Part shown: positions 46,680 through 55,567 of the stretch, one piece after another
Layout of the letters: every line of letters starts with the position of its first letter
Numbering within the stretch: position 1 is the first letter of the stretch
Source of the DNA: Arthrospiribacter ruber
GTDB lineage: Bacteria > Bacteroidota > Bacteroidia > Cytophagales > Cyclobacteriaceae
DNA length: 64,000 nt
Direction of reading: 5' to 3'
NCBI RefSeq assembly: GCF_019343195.1
Contig: NZ_RPHB01000004.1
Location: 372,001 to 436,000 of the forward strand
Translations under genes and position numbers: made by a program
The notes under the pieces: generated by a model
What the model was told of the DNA's origin: nothing
Databases searched by the model: none
What the model saw: only the letters and a program-made list of their open reading frames with translations

Positions 46680-47618
46680 CTATTCTTGAGCTGCCAGATA
46701 TCTTTCGGCATCCAGTGCTGCCATGCACCCTGTTCCCGCGGCTGTTACAGCTTGTCTATAGATATGGTCTTGGGCATCTCCACAAGCAAAAACTCCTTTT
46801 ATATTAGTCTGGGTACTTCCAGGCTTAGTTAGGATATATCCACTTTCATCCATCTCAATGAAATCCTTGAATATTGCGGTATTGGGTTCATGCCCTATAG
46901 CAACAAAAAAGCCAGAAATTTTCAATTCTCTTTTTTCCCCAGATTTATTGTTAAAAATTCTTGCTCCGACTACTTCTTCGCTACCCAATATCTCTTCTGT
47001 TTCCGTATTCCAGAGTACCTCGATTTTCGGATTTTTAAATACTCTATTCTGCATAATTTGAGACGCCCTCATTTCATCCCTTCTTACGAGCATGTAAACT
47101 TTGTTACAAATATTGGCCAAATAGGAAGCTTCTTCACATGCTGTATCCCCTGCACCAACAATTGCTACATCCTGTCCCCTGAAAAAGAACCCATCACAAA
47201 CAGCACAAGCTGACACTCCTTTTCCATTCAATCTTTCTTCGCTTTCTATTCCTAGCCACTTTGCAGAGGCCCCAGTTGAAATAATTACAGTATCAGCATG
47301 GATTTCTTTTTGGTCATCCACAATTACTTTATGTGGTGTTCCGGTAAAATCCACCTTAGTAACCATTCCATATCTTACTTGAGAACCAAATCTTTCGGCC
47401 TGTTTTCTAAAATCCTCCATCATTTCAGGCCCCATAATCCCTTCTGGGTATCCTGGATAATTTTCCACATCAGTGGTGATGGTAAGCTGACCTCCCGGTT
47501 GCCCCCCTGTATATAAAACCGGATTCAAACCTGCTCTTGAAGCATATATAGCAGCAGTATAACCTGCCGGTCCTGATCCGATAATAAGGACCTTTACATT
47601 TTCTATTTCAGAAGACAT
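46680..47618 (-). CDS. trxB: Thioredoxin-disulfide reductase
   Basis: A 312-residue flavoprotein. The FAD motif GSGPAGY (14-20), the redox pair CAVC (Cys138, Cys141), an NADPH-binding GAGDTACEEA and the C-terminal VFACGDAQD are all present. It reduces thioredoxin using NADPH. It is first in a probable trxB-M23-bshB1 run, which places two thiol-redox genes together. Confidence 0.95.
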   Translation of the reverse strand: MSSEIENVKVLIIGSGPAGYTAAIYASRAGLNPVLYTGGQPGGQLTITTDVENYPGYPEGIMGPEMMEDFRKQAERFGSQVRYGMVTKVDFTGTPHKVIVDDQKEIHADTVIISTGASAKWLGIESEERLNGKGVSACAVCDGFFFRGQDVAIVGAGDTACEEASYLANICNKVYMLVRRDEMRASQIMQNRVFKNPKIEVLWNTETEEILGSEEVVGARIFNNKSGEKRELKISGFFVAIGHEPNTAIFKDFIEMDESGYILTKPGSTQTNIKGVFACGDAQDHIYRQAVTAAGTGCMAALDAERYLAAQE

Positions 47619-47771
47619 TAGATTTTGATTTTTGGGTTAGCAAATTTTGATAAAATACCCTACACAACAAAGTTAATACCTGTTAAAATTCCAATAAAAT
47701 CCAATACTGGATGATCATCAGAATATTAATTTTTTTAAGTACCCGAATTGTTTGCGGTGGTATAAATACAT

Positions 47772-47795
47772 AAAAAAAGGGGATACCCCCCTTTT
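47772..47795 (-). terminator. Terminator of rpoD
   Basis: On the minus strand AAAAGGGG / CCCCTTTT forms an 8-bp stem followed by a T-run. Confidence 0.78.
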
Positions 47796-47818
47796 AATTT
47801 ATTTACTCAGATAATTTT

Positions 47819-48682
47819 TTAACCTAGGTAAGGCTTTAAAGTCTTACTTCTAGAAGTATGCCTTAACCTCCTGATAGCCTTTTCTTTAATTTGCCTTACT
47901 CTTTCTCTGGTTAGGTTGAATTTTTCACCAATCTCTTCCAATGTCATGGCATGTTCGCCATTCAGACCAAAGTAAAGTGTAATCACATCAGCTTCTCTGG
48001 ATGTAAGGGTAGAAAGAGCTCTTTGAACTTCCTTCCTAAGAGAATCGGTCATCAATCCATCATCGGGTTTTTCATCACCATCATTTTCCAATACATCGAG
48101 GAGGCTATTTTCCTCCCCCTGTACGAAAGGAGCGTCCATGGATACATGACGTCCGGAGATTTTCATGGTATCTACCACTTCTCCTGCTGTCACCTCAAGG
48201 ACTTCTGCCAGTTCTTCTGGAGATGGTTCTCTTTCAAACTTTTGTTCGAGTTCAGAAAAGGTCTTACTGATTTTATTCAGTGAACCTACCCTGTTCAAAG
48301 GTAACCTCACGATCCTGGATTGCTCAGCCAAAGCTTGCAAAATGGACTGTCTGATCCACCATACAGCATAAGAGATAAATTTGAAACCCCTGGTTTCATC
48401 AAATCTCTGAGCTGCTTTAATCAAACCCAAGTTTCCTTCATTGATAAGATCTCCCAAGGAAAGACCTTGGTTTTGATATTGTTTGGCAACAGATACCACG
48501 AACCTAAGATTTGCTTTGGTCAGTTTTTCCAAAGCCAGCTGATCTCCTTCTCTGATCCTTTTTGCCAGGACCACTTCCTCATCTGCCGTAAGAAGATCCA
48601 CTTTGCCTATCTCCTGTAGGTATTTATCCAGAGATTGACTCTCTCTGTTGGTAATCTGTTTGCTAATTTTTAGCTGCCTCAT
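47819..48682 (-). CDS. rpoD: Primary sigma factor RpoD/SigA
   Basis: A 287-residue sigma-70 of the short Bacteroidota type, lacking region 1.1 and the non-conserved insert. Regions: 1.2 ([20 protein letters not shown]), 2 ([20 protein letters not shown] to [18 protein letters not shown]), 3 and 4 ([14 protein letters not shown] helix-turn-helix with [19 protein letters not shown]). It should recognise the TTTG/TAnnTTTG promoters noted in this window. Confidence 0.95.
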   Translation of the reverse strand: MRQLKISKQITNRESQSLDKYLQEIGKVDLLTADEEVVLAKRIREGDQLALEKLTKANLRFVVSVAKQYQNQGLSLGDLINEGNLGLIKAAQRFDETRGFKFISYAVWWIRQSILQALAEQSRIVRLPLNRVGSLNKISKTFSELEQKFEREPSPEELAEVLEVTAGEVVDTMKISGRHVSMDAPFVQGEENSLLDVLENDGDEKPDDGLMTDSLRKEVQRALSTLTSREADVITLYFGLNGEHAMTLEEIGEKFNLTRERVRQIKEKAIRRLRHTSRSKTLKPYLG

Positions 48683-48737
48683 TCAAGAATAATTTTGCGG
48701 TTAAGAACGAATAGTATAACAGAAATGCTTCCAAATA

Positions 48738-48771
48738 AAGTTCAATGTAATCAAATTACGTATTTGAACTT
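48738..48771. promoter_or_regulatory. Inverted repeat between pnp and rpoD
   Basis: AAGTTCAA (48738-48745) and TTGAACTT (48764-48771) are perfect complements around a segment that itself contains a near-palindrome CAAATTACGTATTTG. It overlaps the pnp stop codon and lies 56 nt before the rpoD start. It could be a 3' processing structure of pnp mRNA or a protein-binding site for rpoD; no T-run follows, so it is not a standard terminator. Confidence 0.45.
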
Positions 48772-50911
48772 AATCTTTTTTGTCAGTTTTTTCCGGTTTA
48801 GGCAACAATACTTTTCTGGAAAGCTTGAACTTACCTGTTTTTTTGTCAACATCTATAAGCTTTACTACTATTTCCTCACCTGGTTCAAGGACACCTTCCA
48901 TGTTTTCCAACCTTTCCCACTTGATTTCTGAAATGTGTAGCAGTCCATCCTTACCTGGCATGAATTCTACAAAAGCACCAAATGGCATGATGTTCTTAAC
49001 CTTTCCTGTATAAGTTTCACCTATTTCCGGTTGAGCTACAATGGCTTTGATCCTAGAAACAGCAGCATCCATAGAGTCCTGATTGTTGGAGAAAATGTTG
49101 ATCTTGCCAACATTATCCTTTTCCTCAATTACTATGGTAGCTCCGGTATCTTTTTGGATTTCCTGTATGACTTTGCCACCAGGCCCAATCACAGCACCGA
49201 TCAATTCCTTTGGAATGGTCATCATGTAAGATCTTGGAGTATGTGGCTTGAGATCAGGTTTAGGTGCAGCTAAGGTTTTCTTGATTTCTTCAAGAATATG
49301 AAGCCTCCCATCTTTAGCTTGATATAGTGCCTCTTTCAACACATTGTAATCCAGACCTTCTACTTTCAAGTCCATCTGACAAGCCGTGATACCATTTTCA
49401 GTACCAGTTACTTTGAAGTCCATGTCTCCTAAGTGATCCTCATCTCCTAGAATATCTGAAAGAATAGAGTAGTTTCCCGTATTGGAATCAGAAATCATTC
49501 CCATAGCGATACCTGTTACAGGAGCTTTGATCTGAATACCGGCATCCATCAATGCCAAAGAACCCGCACAAACGGTCGCCATGGAGGACGAGCCATTGGA
49601 TTCCAATATATCCGAAACAATTCTAATGGTGTATGGATTTTCATCCTCCGCGGGCAATACCTTTTTCAATGCTCTCATGGCCAGGTTTCCATGCCCCACT
49701 TCTCTTCTACCCGGACCTCTATTCGGTTTTACCTCACCTGTGGAGAATCCTGGGAAATTGTAGTGAAGGAAAAACTTATTGTAGCCGGATATCATGGCTC
49801 CATCTATCATCTGCTCATCCATTTTTGTACCCAAAGTACAAGTAGTGACAGATTGGGTTTCTCCTCTTGTAAAGACAGCAGAACCATGGGCAGAAGGCAA
49901 ATAGTCTACTACCGACCAAATCGGTCTGATTTCATTCAATTGTCTGCCATCCAATCTTTTCTTTTCATTTAAGGTAAGATTTCTTGCAGCTTCTTTATGG
50001 ATTTTGCTGAAATATGGTCCTATCAAAGATGCTTCAAACTCATGCTCTTCACCAAGGCTTTCAACAAATGCCTCTTTGACAGCTTTAATCAATTCTGATC
50101 TTTCAGATTTATTGGCTAGTTGTCTTCCAACAATCTCATAGCACTTATCATAAAGCTCAGCATGCATCTTTTCGTAAAGCGCTGCATCGGATTTCTCATG
50201 ACTGTACTCTCTTTTGATCTCTTTACCTACAGCAACAGTAAGTTCTTTTTGCACTTTACAGTGTTTGATGATCTCTGTATGGGCAAACTGCAAAGCTTCC
50301 ACCATTTCATCCTCAGAAATCTCATTGGCTTCACCTTCTACCATCAGAATATATTCTTCTGAACCGGCAACAATAAACTCAAGAGAAGCCTGTTCCAATT
50401 GGGATGGTGTTGGGTTGATCAAAAGCTTCCCGTCAACTTTGGCTACTCTAACTTCAGAAATAGGTCCGTTGAATGGGATGTCGGACACCGCCAATGCTGC
50501 AGAGGCTGCCAATCCTGCGAGACAATCAGGCAACACTTCTGAATCGGCTGACATTAATGTGATAGCAACCTGCGTGTCCGCGTGATAATCGTCCGGAAAA
50601 ATAGGTCTGATAGCACGGTCAACAATTCTACTGATAAGAATTTCATAGTCGGACAACCGCCCCTCTCTTTTCAAAAATCCTCCCGGTATCTTTCCGGAAG
50701 CAGCAAATTTTTCTTGATAATCTACAGAAAGTGGAAGAAAGTCAACCCCTTCCAAAGCTTCTTTTTTGGAAACGACAGTTGCAAGCAACATCGCTTTCCC
50801 CATTTTTACTACTACAGATCCATCAGCTTGTTTGGCCAATGCACCGGTTTCAATAATGATTTCTCTACCATCCTCAAGGGTGATAGACTTAGAAATTACG
50901 TTAGGTAACAT
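48770..50911 (-). CDS. pnp: Polyribonucleotide nucleotidyltransferase (PNPase)
   Basis: A 713-residue 3'-5' exoribonuclease. Two RNase PH cores (about 1-215 and 310-540; catalytic-site region around [19 protein letters not shown] and the later [15 protein letters not shown]), then KH (about 560-620, [16 protein letters not shown]) and S1 (about 630-705, [21 protein letters not shown]). It degrades mRNA processively using phosphate. It follows rpsO, as in many bacteria, but a terminator lies between them here. Confidence 0.96.
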   Translation of the reverse strand: MLPNVISKSITLEDGREIIIETGALAKQADGSVVVKMGKAMLLATVVSKKEALEGVDFLPLSVDYQEKFAASGKIPGGFLKREGRLSDYEILISRIVDRAIRPIFPDDYHADTQVAITLMSADSEVLPDCLAGLAASAALAVSDIPFNGPISEVRVAKVDGKLLINPTPSQLEQASLEFIVAGSEEYILMVEGEANEISEDEMVEALQFAHTEIIKHCKVQKELTVAVGKEIKREYSHEKSDAALYEKMHAELYDKCYEIVGRQLANKSERSELIKAVKEAFVESLGEEHEFEASLIGPYFSKIHKEAARNLTLNEKKRLDGRQLNEIRPIWSVVDYLPSAHGSAVFTRGETQSVTTCTLGTKMDEQMIDGAMISGYNKFFLHYNFPGFSTGEVKPNRGPGRREVGHGNLAMRALKKVLPAEDENPYTIRIVSDILESNGSSSMATVCAGSLALMDAGIQIKAPVTGIAMGMISDSNTGNYSILSDILGDEDHLGDMDFKVTGTENGITACQMDLKVEGLDYNVLKEALYQAKDGRLHILEEIKKTLAAPKPDLKPHTPRSYMMTIPKELIGAVIGPGGKVIQEIQKDTGATIVIEEKDNVGKINIFSNNQDSMDAAVSRIKAIVAQPEIGETYTGKVKNIMPFGAFVEFMPGKDGLLHISEIKWERLENMEGVLEPGEEIVVKLIDVDKKTGKFKLSRKVLLPKPEKTDKKD

Positions 50912-50973
50912 ACAGTTTTGTTAAAATAATTAAGCATAGTTTTAAAAGTAAGGTTTAAATATCGTGGGGAGGC

Positions 50974-51006
50974 AAAAAAGTAAGGTTCCCATGGTGAGAA
51001 CCTTAC
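50974..51006 (-). terminator. Terminator or attenuator between rpsO and pnp
   Basis: On the minus strand GTAAGGTTC / GAACCTTAC makes a perfect 9-bp stem followed by TTTTTT. As pnp has no clear promoter of its own, partial readthrough from rpsO is possible. Confidence 0.8.
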
Positions 51007-51019
51007 AGTCAATGTGGCA

Positions 51020-51295
51020 TTATTTTCTAATTCCAAGCTCAGCAATGATTGATCTATATCTTTCGATATCATTTTTGATAAGGTAATTAAGTAAACTTCT
51101 TCTTTTACCTACCAATTTCAATAGGCTCAATCTCGATGAGTGATCTTTTTTGTTTTGCTTCAAATGTTCTGTCAGGTGCTGAATTCTGTAAGTAAACAAC
51201 GCAATCTGTGATTCCGGTGATCCTGTATCAGTTTCAGACTTTAACCTGCCATGATTTTTGAAAAGATCTGCTTTTTTCTCTGCGGATAAATACAT
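51020..51295 (-). CDS. rpsO: 30S ribosomal protein S15
   Basis: A 91-residue protein with the S15 hallmarks [40 protein letters not shown] and [12 protein letters not shown]. It binds the central domain of 16S rRNA. It has its own promoter and is followed by a terminator before pnp. Confidence 0.97.
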   Translation of the reverse strand: MYLSAEKKADLFKNHGRLKSETDTGSPESQIALFTYRIQHLTEHLKQNKKDHSSRLSLLKLVGKRRSLLNYLIKNDIERYRSIIAELGIRK

Positions 51296-51326
51296 GTCTA
51301 GTTAAATTTAAGATTTTAAACAGCCA

Positions 51327-51361
51327 CAAAGGTAAAACGATTATTCCGATTTTAAAAACAA
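51327..51361 (-). promoter_or_regulatory. Promoter of rpsO
   Basis: The minus strand has TTG at 51361-51359 and TACCTTTG at 51334-51327; the spacing (24 nt) is slightly longer than consensus. Confidence 0.5.
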
Positions 51362-51366
51362 CCTAT

Positions 51367-53178
51367 TCATTTGGCAAAGAATCTTTTGATTTTTTGAATG
51401 ATTTTTTTGAAAAAGTCCACATATATGTCCGCTTCAAATAACCTCGCATCTTTTCTGGCTTGTTTTAAGAAAAAGAGCCCGAAGGGAAGTAGTACCAAAT
51501 TTGAAAACCATGTACCGAAAATAGGATCCGTAATGGCCTCTTTGGCCCATTTTTCGCCAGTGATGGTCAACATGTAGTAGATAATAAAGAAAATAATGGA
51601 AAGCAGAACAGGCATGCCAAGCCCTCCTTTTTTGATAATGGCGCCCAAAGGAGCTCCGATCATGAACATGACAATACAAGCAAATGCTGTGGTATACTTT
51701 TGGTACCAGGCTATCTGGAACCTTCTATACTCTCTTTCAAGATTATCAATCTGAGTAATCTTTGTATTGAAATTATTTTTGATTGTCCTGGCATTGTTAA
51801 GGGCCACGGTAGCTGCTCTATTCTGATAATTCCCTGCTTCAACGATTGAATCATACTTGGCTTTTTGTTCGGCTGTAAACTCTAGACCTCGTGTTTTTTC
51901 AGCAATTTTTGAAGTATCAGATAATTTAACATCTTGCCTGTCCTCTTTTACTTCTGGCTGCATACGCTCAACCTTTTTGAGCCTATTTCTGAAATTTGAA
52001 GCAGAATCCTCGGTTTCATTCATTTGGTCTATCGGTACAGAGATATTTTCGTTACTGGAAAGGTCGGTAACTCCCAATGAATCCTGCATCAATTGTAAAT
52101 CCATTTGCTCCACGGAATTAAGAGCTGTGAGGCTTGAATCAATTTTGGTTGCAGATACTCCAACCCTTCTCAGGCTATCTTCTTGTCTTTCTTTCCTTAG
52201 TGCCAGGCGTGCTTCACGCAAAGAATCATATCGTGCTTTTCCTTGGACAATATCGGCAGGAGGATTGATCTTTCTGTTTCTGGAAAAATAAGAATAAGAA
52301 GATTCCGTTGTGAGATAATTGTAATAAATGATCTGATTGATTTCACTGGCCATAGAGTCAAGCCCGTCCTTTAACTGAGCAATATTTTTGATAGATCTGT
52401 TTGTAGACCAAAGATCTTCGGGAGTCCTGTTCATTTGAAAGGATTCCAGATTGAAAACCATCTGGTTTTCTGAGAAGTTTGTTCTGCTAAAGTCAACGGG
52501 CTTTTCTGTAATCCCCCTCTGTGCCCTTGATTCTTTGTATGAAATCCCATTGTACAAAGTCAATCTCATATATCTGTCATTGAAAAAAGACTCCATACGT
52601 CCGGAATCAGCCAAAATAACATTGGTATTGCCCTGACCTTGAGAATGGTCGTATATGATGATTTCTCGTAACCGTACATCATCTATCTTTTTGTTGACTT
52701 TGATACTGTAATTGGGAATTCCTGCATAAAACACACCTTCTTTGATATCAAGTGCAGGTGATTTCATCCTGATATCGTACAGAAGGCTGAATGTCTTAAG
52801 GTTAACCTTGGGAACCAGATAATTATTGGATAAATAAGCAAAAAAAGTCAATACAACTACAAAAACACCAATGGGCCTCAAGGCACGAAGCAATGATATG
52901 CCGCTGCTTTTGATAGCTGTCAGTTCAAAGTGCTCACCAAGATTCCCGAAAGTCATAAGTGAGGATAATAGCACAGCCAAAGGGAGTGCCATGGGAGAAA
53001 TACTTATTACAAAGTATGAGATCAACTCTACATAAATAATGAAATCGAGTCCTTTGCCAAAAATCTCATCAAAATACTTGAGCATATTTACTGTGAGCAG
53101 AATAAAATCCACCACAATAAATGTCAAAAAGAATGGGCCAATAAATGACCCCAGTATTAGTTTATCAAGTTTTTTCAT
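51367..53178 (-). CDS. LptF/LptG family permease (YjgP/YjgQ)
   Basis: A 603-residue membrane protein with three helices at each end (about 12-35, 55-80, 95-125; and about 500-590) and a long periplasmic middle part. MLKYFDEIFGKGLDFIIYVE and ISPMALPLAVLLSSLMTFGN are typical of the LptF/G N-terminus, and MIGAPLGAIIKKGGLGMPVL of the C-terminal part. It should form, with a partner and LptB, the inner-membrane lipopolysaccharide extractor. The charged insert (about 270-470) is longer than in E. coli (about 360 residues total). The partner gene is not in the window. Confidence 0.9.
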   Translation of the reverse strand: MKKLDKLILGSFIGPFFLTFIVVDFILLTVNMLKYFDEIFGKGLDFIIYVELISYFVISISPMALPLAVLLSSLMTFGNLGEHFELTAIKSSGISLLRALRPIGVFVVVLTFFAYLSNNYLVPKVNLKTFSLLYDIRMKSPALDIKEGVFYAGIPNYSIKVNKKIDDVRLREIIIYDHSQGQGNTNVILADSGRMESFFNDRYMRLTLYNGISYKESRAQRGITEKPVDFSRTNFSENQMVFNLESFQMNRTPEDLWSTNRSIKNIAQLKDGLDSMASEINQIIYYNYLTTESSYSYFSRNRKINPPADIVQGKARYDSLREARLALRKERQEDSLRRVGVSATKIDSSLTALNSVEQMDLQLMQDSLGVTDLSSNENISVPIDQMNETEDSASNFRNRLKKVERMQPEVKEDRQDVKLSDTSKIAEKTRGLEFTAEQKAKYDSIVEAGNYQNRAATVALNNARTIKNNFNTKITQIDNLEREYRRFQIAWYQKYTTAFACIVMFMIGAPLGAIIKKGGLGMPVLLSIIFFIIYYMLTITGEKWAKEAITDPIFGTWFSNLVLLPFGLFFLKQARKDARLFEADIYVDFFKKIIQKIKRFFAK

Positions 53179-53253
53179 TCAGGAATTATCGCCACTCGCT
53201 TTCATTCAACGGCAAAGTTGACAATAATATTCAAAATTCAAGAAAAATTGAAG

Positions 53254-53661
53254 CTATCCTCCAATGATCTCTTTCAGATTGGCTACAAGATTTTCCCAGA
53301 TTGACTCCAATTCTTCATCATCATAGGAATCACTGTAATCTATCACTTTTAGAAAAAGCGTCTGTGTGAGTTCATTCTCTTCAATTTTAAACTCGATATA
53401 GGAGTGATCCGTCTCATCAGGATTATTGGGATCAAAAAAATCAAATTTCACATGATAATTGGTTCGCATTGCAACTATTCTTGCAAAATGATCTTCCCCA
53501 TCATAATTGATTTTATAGGTTTTATCTTCATTGATAGACACATCATCAGCATACCACTCTGACAAGCCACTCGCAGTACTTAAGTACGGGAAAAGTATTT
53601 TCCTTGAAGTATTGATTTGATAATCAGCAACAAACTTATTCTTTACCATTTTTTCGATCAT
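53254..53661 (-). CDS. START-like domain protein (SRPBCC superfamily)
   Basis: A 135-residue protein with a helix-grip fold: KFVADYQINTSRKILFPYLS at the N-terminus, LSEWYADDVSINEDKTYKI, and a C-terminal helix SIWENLVANLKEIIGG. This resembles AHSA1/START-like proteins found as single copies in Bacteroidota; the ligand is unknown. ATG 53661 is used, with Met5 as an alternative start. It is divergent from tRNA-Met. Confidence 0.8.
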   Translation of the reverse strand: MIEKMVKNKFVADYQINTSRKILFPYLSTASGLSEWYADDVSINEDKTYKINYDGEDHFARIVAMRTNYHVKFDFFDPNNPDETDHSYIEFKIEENELTQTLFLKVIDYSDSYDDEELESIWENLVANLKEIIGG

Positions 53662-53698
53662 TTAGTTTTCAAAAAAACACTTTTTTTGCATCAATATG

Positions 53699-53730
53699 TT
53701 TGCAATTCAAAGGCCAAGACCTCATATTTG
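53699..53730 (+). promoter_or_regulatory. Probable promoter of tRNA-Met
   Basis: TTTG (53699-53702) and CATATTTG (53723-53730), a one-base departure from TAnnTTTG, separated by 20 nt, end 12 nt before the tRNA. Confidence 0.45.
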
Positions 53731-53741
53731 CATTCCCAATT

Positions 53742-53815
53742 GGCGAGGTAGCTCAGATGGTTAGAGCGCAGGATTCATAACCCTGAGGTCGGCAGTTCGA
53801 TTCTGCTCCTCGCTA
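53742..53815 (+). tRNA. tRNA-Met (CAT), elongator type
   Basis: A 74-nt cloverleaf: acceptor GGCGAGG / CCTCGCT, D-arm AGCTCAGATGGTTAGAGC, anticodon loop TTCATAA, T-arm CAGTTCGATTCTG, discriminator A. The anticodon stem lacks the three G-C pairs of initiator tRNA. An Ile tRNA with modified C34 has the same anticodon and cannot be fully excluded. Confidence 0.92.
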
Positions 53816-53820
53816 CTCAA

Positions 53821-53848
53821 AGCTTCTCTTTACTGAGAGGCTTTTTTA
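53821..53848 (+). terminator. Terminator of tRNA-Met
   Basis: Stem AGCTTCTC / GAGAGGCT (one G-T wobble) with a 6-nt loop and a run of Ts. Two further identical copies lie at 53919-53946 and 54017-54044. Confidence 0.88.
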
Positions 53849-53861
53849 TTTTAAACCAGCA

Positions 53862-53913
53862 GCAGGATTCTTATCCGCCTCGGCGGACGGCAGTTCGATT
53901 CTGCTCCTCGCTA
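53862..53913 (+). pseudogene. tRNA-Met 3'-half fragment with palindrome, copy 1
   Basis: GCAGGATTC of the anticodon stem is followed by palindrome TCCGCC-TC-GGCGGA (53874-53887) in place of the rest of the anticodon arm, then the T-arm and 3' acceptor strand CCTCGCTA are intact. No 5' half is present. Confidence 0.83.
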
Positions 53914-53959
53914 CTCAAAGCTTCTCTTTACTGAGAGGCTTTTTTATTTTAAACCAGCA

Positions 53960-54011
53960 GCAGGATTCTTATCCGCCTCGGCGGACGGCAGTTCGATTCT
54001 GCTCCTCGCTA
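53960..54011 (+). pseudogene. tRNA-Met 3'-half fragment with palindrome, copy 2
   Basis: Identical to the fragment 98 bp upstream; palindrome at 53972-53985, then T-arm, 3' acceptor strand and terminator. Confidence 0.83.
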
Positions 54012-54223
54012 CTCAAAGCTTCTCTTTACTGAGAGGCTTTTTTATTTTAAGCCTACTCAGGTCAAAGGCCTTGAGGATTTAACCTTGTATTCTCAATCAG
54101 ATACTAAAAAACCAATCCCTACATTGTGCCTAAGCAAAACAGGTATTGGCTTTAGTTTTTCTGTTCTTTTGTAATATAGCAAAAAATCTCAAATTGAAAT
54201 CCTGTTTTAGTAAAATGAACATA

Positions 54224-54250
54224 AAAAAAGCCCCATGATCTGGGGCTTTG
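54224..54250 (-). terminator. Terminator of the thrS-infC-rpmI-rplT operon
   Basis: On the minus strand AAAGCCCCA / TGGGGCTTT forms a perfect 9-bp stem with a short loop followed by a T-run. Confidence 0.88.
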
Positions 54251-54273
54251 GTATTAAGTAATTGAGTGCGCTC

Positions 54274-54618
54274 TTACTTAACTTTTTCAACAACAGCTTT
54301 GAATGCCTCTGGATGGTTCATAGCAAGATCTGCAAGAACTTTTCTGTTCAACTCGATACCTGCTTTTTTGAGCAATCCCATGAATTGTGAATAAGAAATG
54401 CCATATTCTCTGGCACCGGCATTGATACGCTGGATCCATAGAGCCCTGAATTCTCTTTTCTTGGCTTTTCTGTCCCTGTAAGCGTACTGCAAACCTTTTT
54501 CATACTTGTTTTTGGCTACTGTCCAAACGTTTTTACCTCTTCCGAAGTAGCCTTTTGTTGCTTTAAGGACTTTTTTTCTTCTTGCTCTTGAAGCAACTGC
54601 GTTTACTGATCTAGGCAT
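54274..54618 (-). CDS. rplT: 50S ribosomal protein L20
   Basis: A 114-residue protein with the L20 N-terminus [35 protein letters not shown], and [20 protein letters not shown]. It binds 23S rRNA early in 50S assembly. It is the last gene of the operon; in some bacteria L20 represses rpmI-rplT translation, but no such site was identified here. Confidence 0.97.
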   Translation of the reverse strand: MPRSVNAVASRARRKKVLKATKGYFGRGKNVWTVAKNKYEKGLQYAYRDRKAKKREFRALWIQRINAGAREYGISYSQFMGLLKKAGIELNRKVLADLAMNHPEAFKAVVEKVK

Positions 54619-54712
54619 TTTTTTAAATTTTTTGACTCTAGGTGCCTTTCGGACTTTTTTACCTTAGCGTCTGGTGAATAATATAACCTTAATTGTTTTG
54701 AAGACTTGAAAA

Positions 54713-54910
54713 TCAACCGATTCTCAACATTGCTTTTACTCTTCCCTCATCTGACTCATGAACTTGTCCCATTTGAGTTAGATTTCTCTTTCTCTTGGTA
54801 GACTTCTTGGTCAAGATGTGGCTTTTGTAAGCATGCTTCCTTTTGATTTTTCCGGTAGCTGTTAGCTTAAACCGTTTTTTTGCACCTGATTTGGTTTTTA
54901 CTTTAGGCAT
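54713..54910 (-). CDS. rpmI: 50S ribosomal protein L35
   Basis: A 65-residue basic protein: [20 protein letters not shown] followed by [20 protein letters not shown]. Length and sequence fit L35. It lies between infC (21 nt) and rplT (94 nt) in the conserved operon. Confidence 0.96.
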   Translation of the reverse strand: MPKVKTKSGAKKRFKLTATGKIKRKHAYKSHILTKKSTKRKRNLTQMGQVHESDEGRVKAMLRIG

Positions 54911-54931
54911 AACTGTATTTATTTGTTGAAT

Positions 54932-55483
54932 TTATTTTTTACTTGGTTTTGGGGCAAGGAATAAAAACATCCTTTTCCCTTCAAGCTTTGGAAGCTGCTC
55001 CACTTGGGCATATTCCTCCAGCTCTTGTGCAAATCTCAACAACAACATCTCGCCCCTTTCCTTGAAAACAATAGACCTACCTACAAAGTGTACGTAAGCT
55101 TTGACTTTGGCACCTTCCTTTAGAAAACCTATGGCGTGCTTCAGCTTAAAATTGAAATCATGGTCATCTGTATTGGGACCGAACCTAATTTCCTTCAAAA
55201 CAGTCTTTGCAGCATTGGCTTTGATTTCCTTTTGCTTCTTTTTCTGCTCGTATTTAAATTTGGCGTAGTCAATCACCTTACAGACGGGTGGACTTGCATT
55301 TGGAGAAATTTCTACGAGATCAAGGTCATTTTCCTGAGCAATTTTTATGGCCTGTGAAGTAGGAAGTACGGCATTTCCTCCTTCTACAAAGTCACCTACT
55401 ACCCTTACCTCCCGGGCTCTAATCTTCTCATTTACCTTGTAAGGTTCTTCTTGTCTCTGTCTAAACGGTGTTTTTCCTCTCAA
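54932..55483 (-). CDS. infC: Translation initiation factor IF-3
   Basis: A 183-residue IF-3 with the N-terminal domain ([40 protein letters not shown]) and C-terminal domain ([20 protein letters not shown], then [17 protein letters not shown]). No ATG occurs in the open frame before the first conserved residues. The candidates are TTG at 55483-55481 or ATT at 55486-55484, directly before it; the coordinates use TTG. A rare start recalls E. coli infC (AUU), where IF-3 represses its own translation, so similar control is likely (inference). Confidence 0.95.
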   Translation of the reverse strand: MRGKTPFRQRQEEPYKVNEKIRAREVRVVGDFVEGGNAVLPTSQAIKIAQENDLDLVEISPNASPPVCKVIDYAKFKYEQKKKQKEIKANAAKTVLKEIRFGPNTDDHDFNFKLKHAIGFLKEGAKVKAYVHFVGRSIVFKERGEMLLLRFAQELEEYAQVEQLPKLEGKRMFLFLAPKPSKK

Positions 55484-55567
55484 AATTTTTTGGTTGTTTT
55501 AATGAAATTGCCTGCAAATATCTTAATAATTTCGAGATTTAAAAAATCTCATTCTTTTTTACTTCTA

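Larger units (their letters stand above)
53816..54050 (+). repeat. 98-bp tandem repeats of tRNA-Met 3' half plus terminator
   Basis: The tRNA-Met T-arm, 3' end, terminator and spacer recur with an exact 98-bp period (CAGTTCGA at 53793, 53891 and 53989). The two extra units are identical to each other and differ from the true gene by the palindrome in the anticodon position. The remaining spacer to rplT has no other feature apart from the rplT terminator. Confidence 0.9.
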
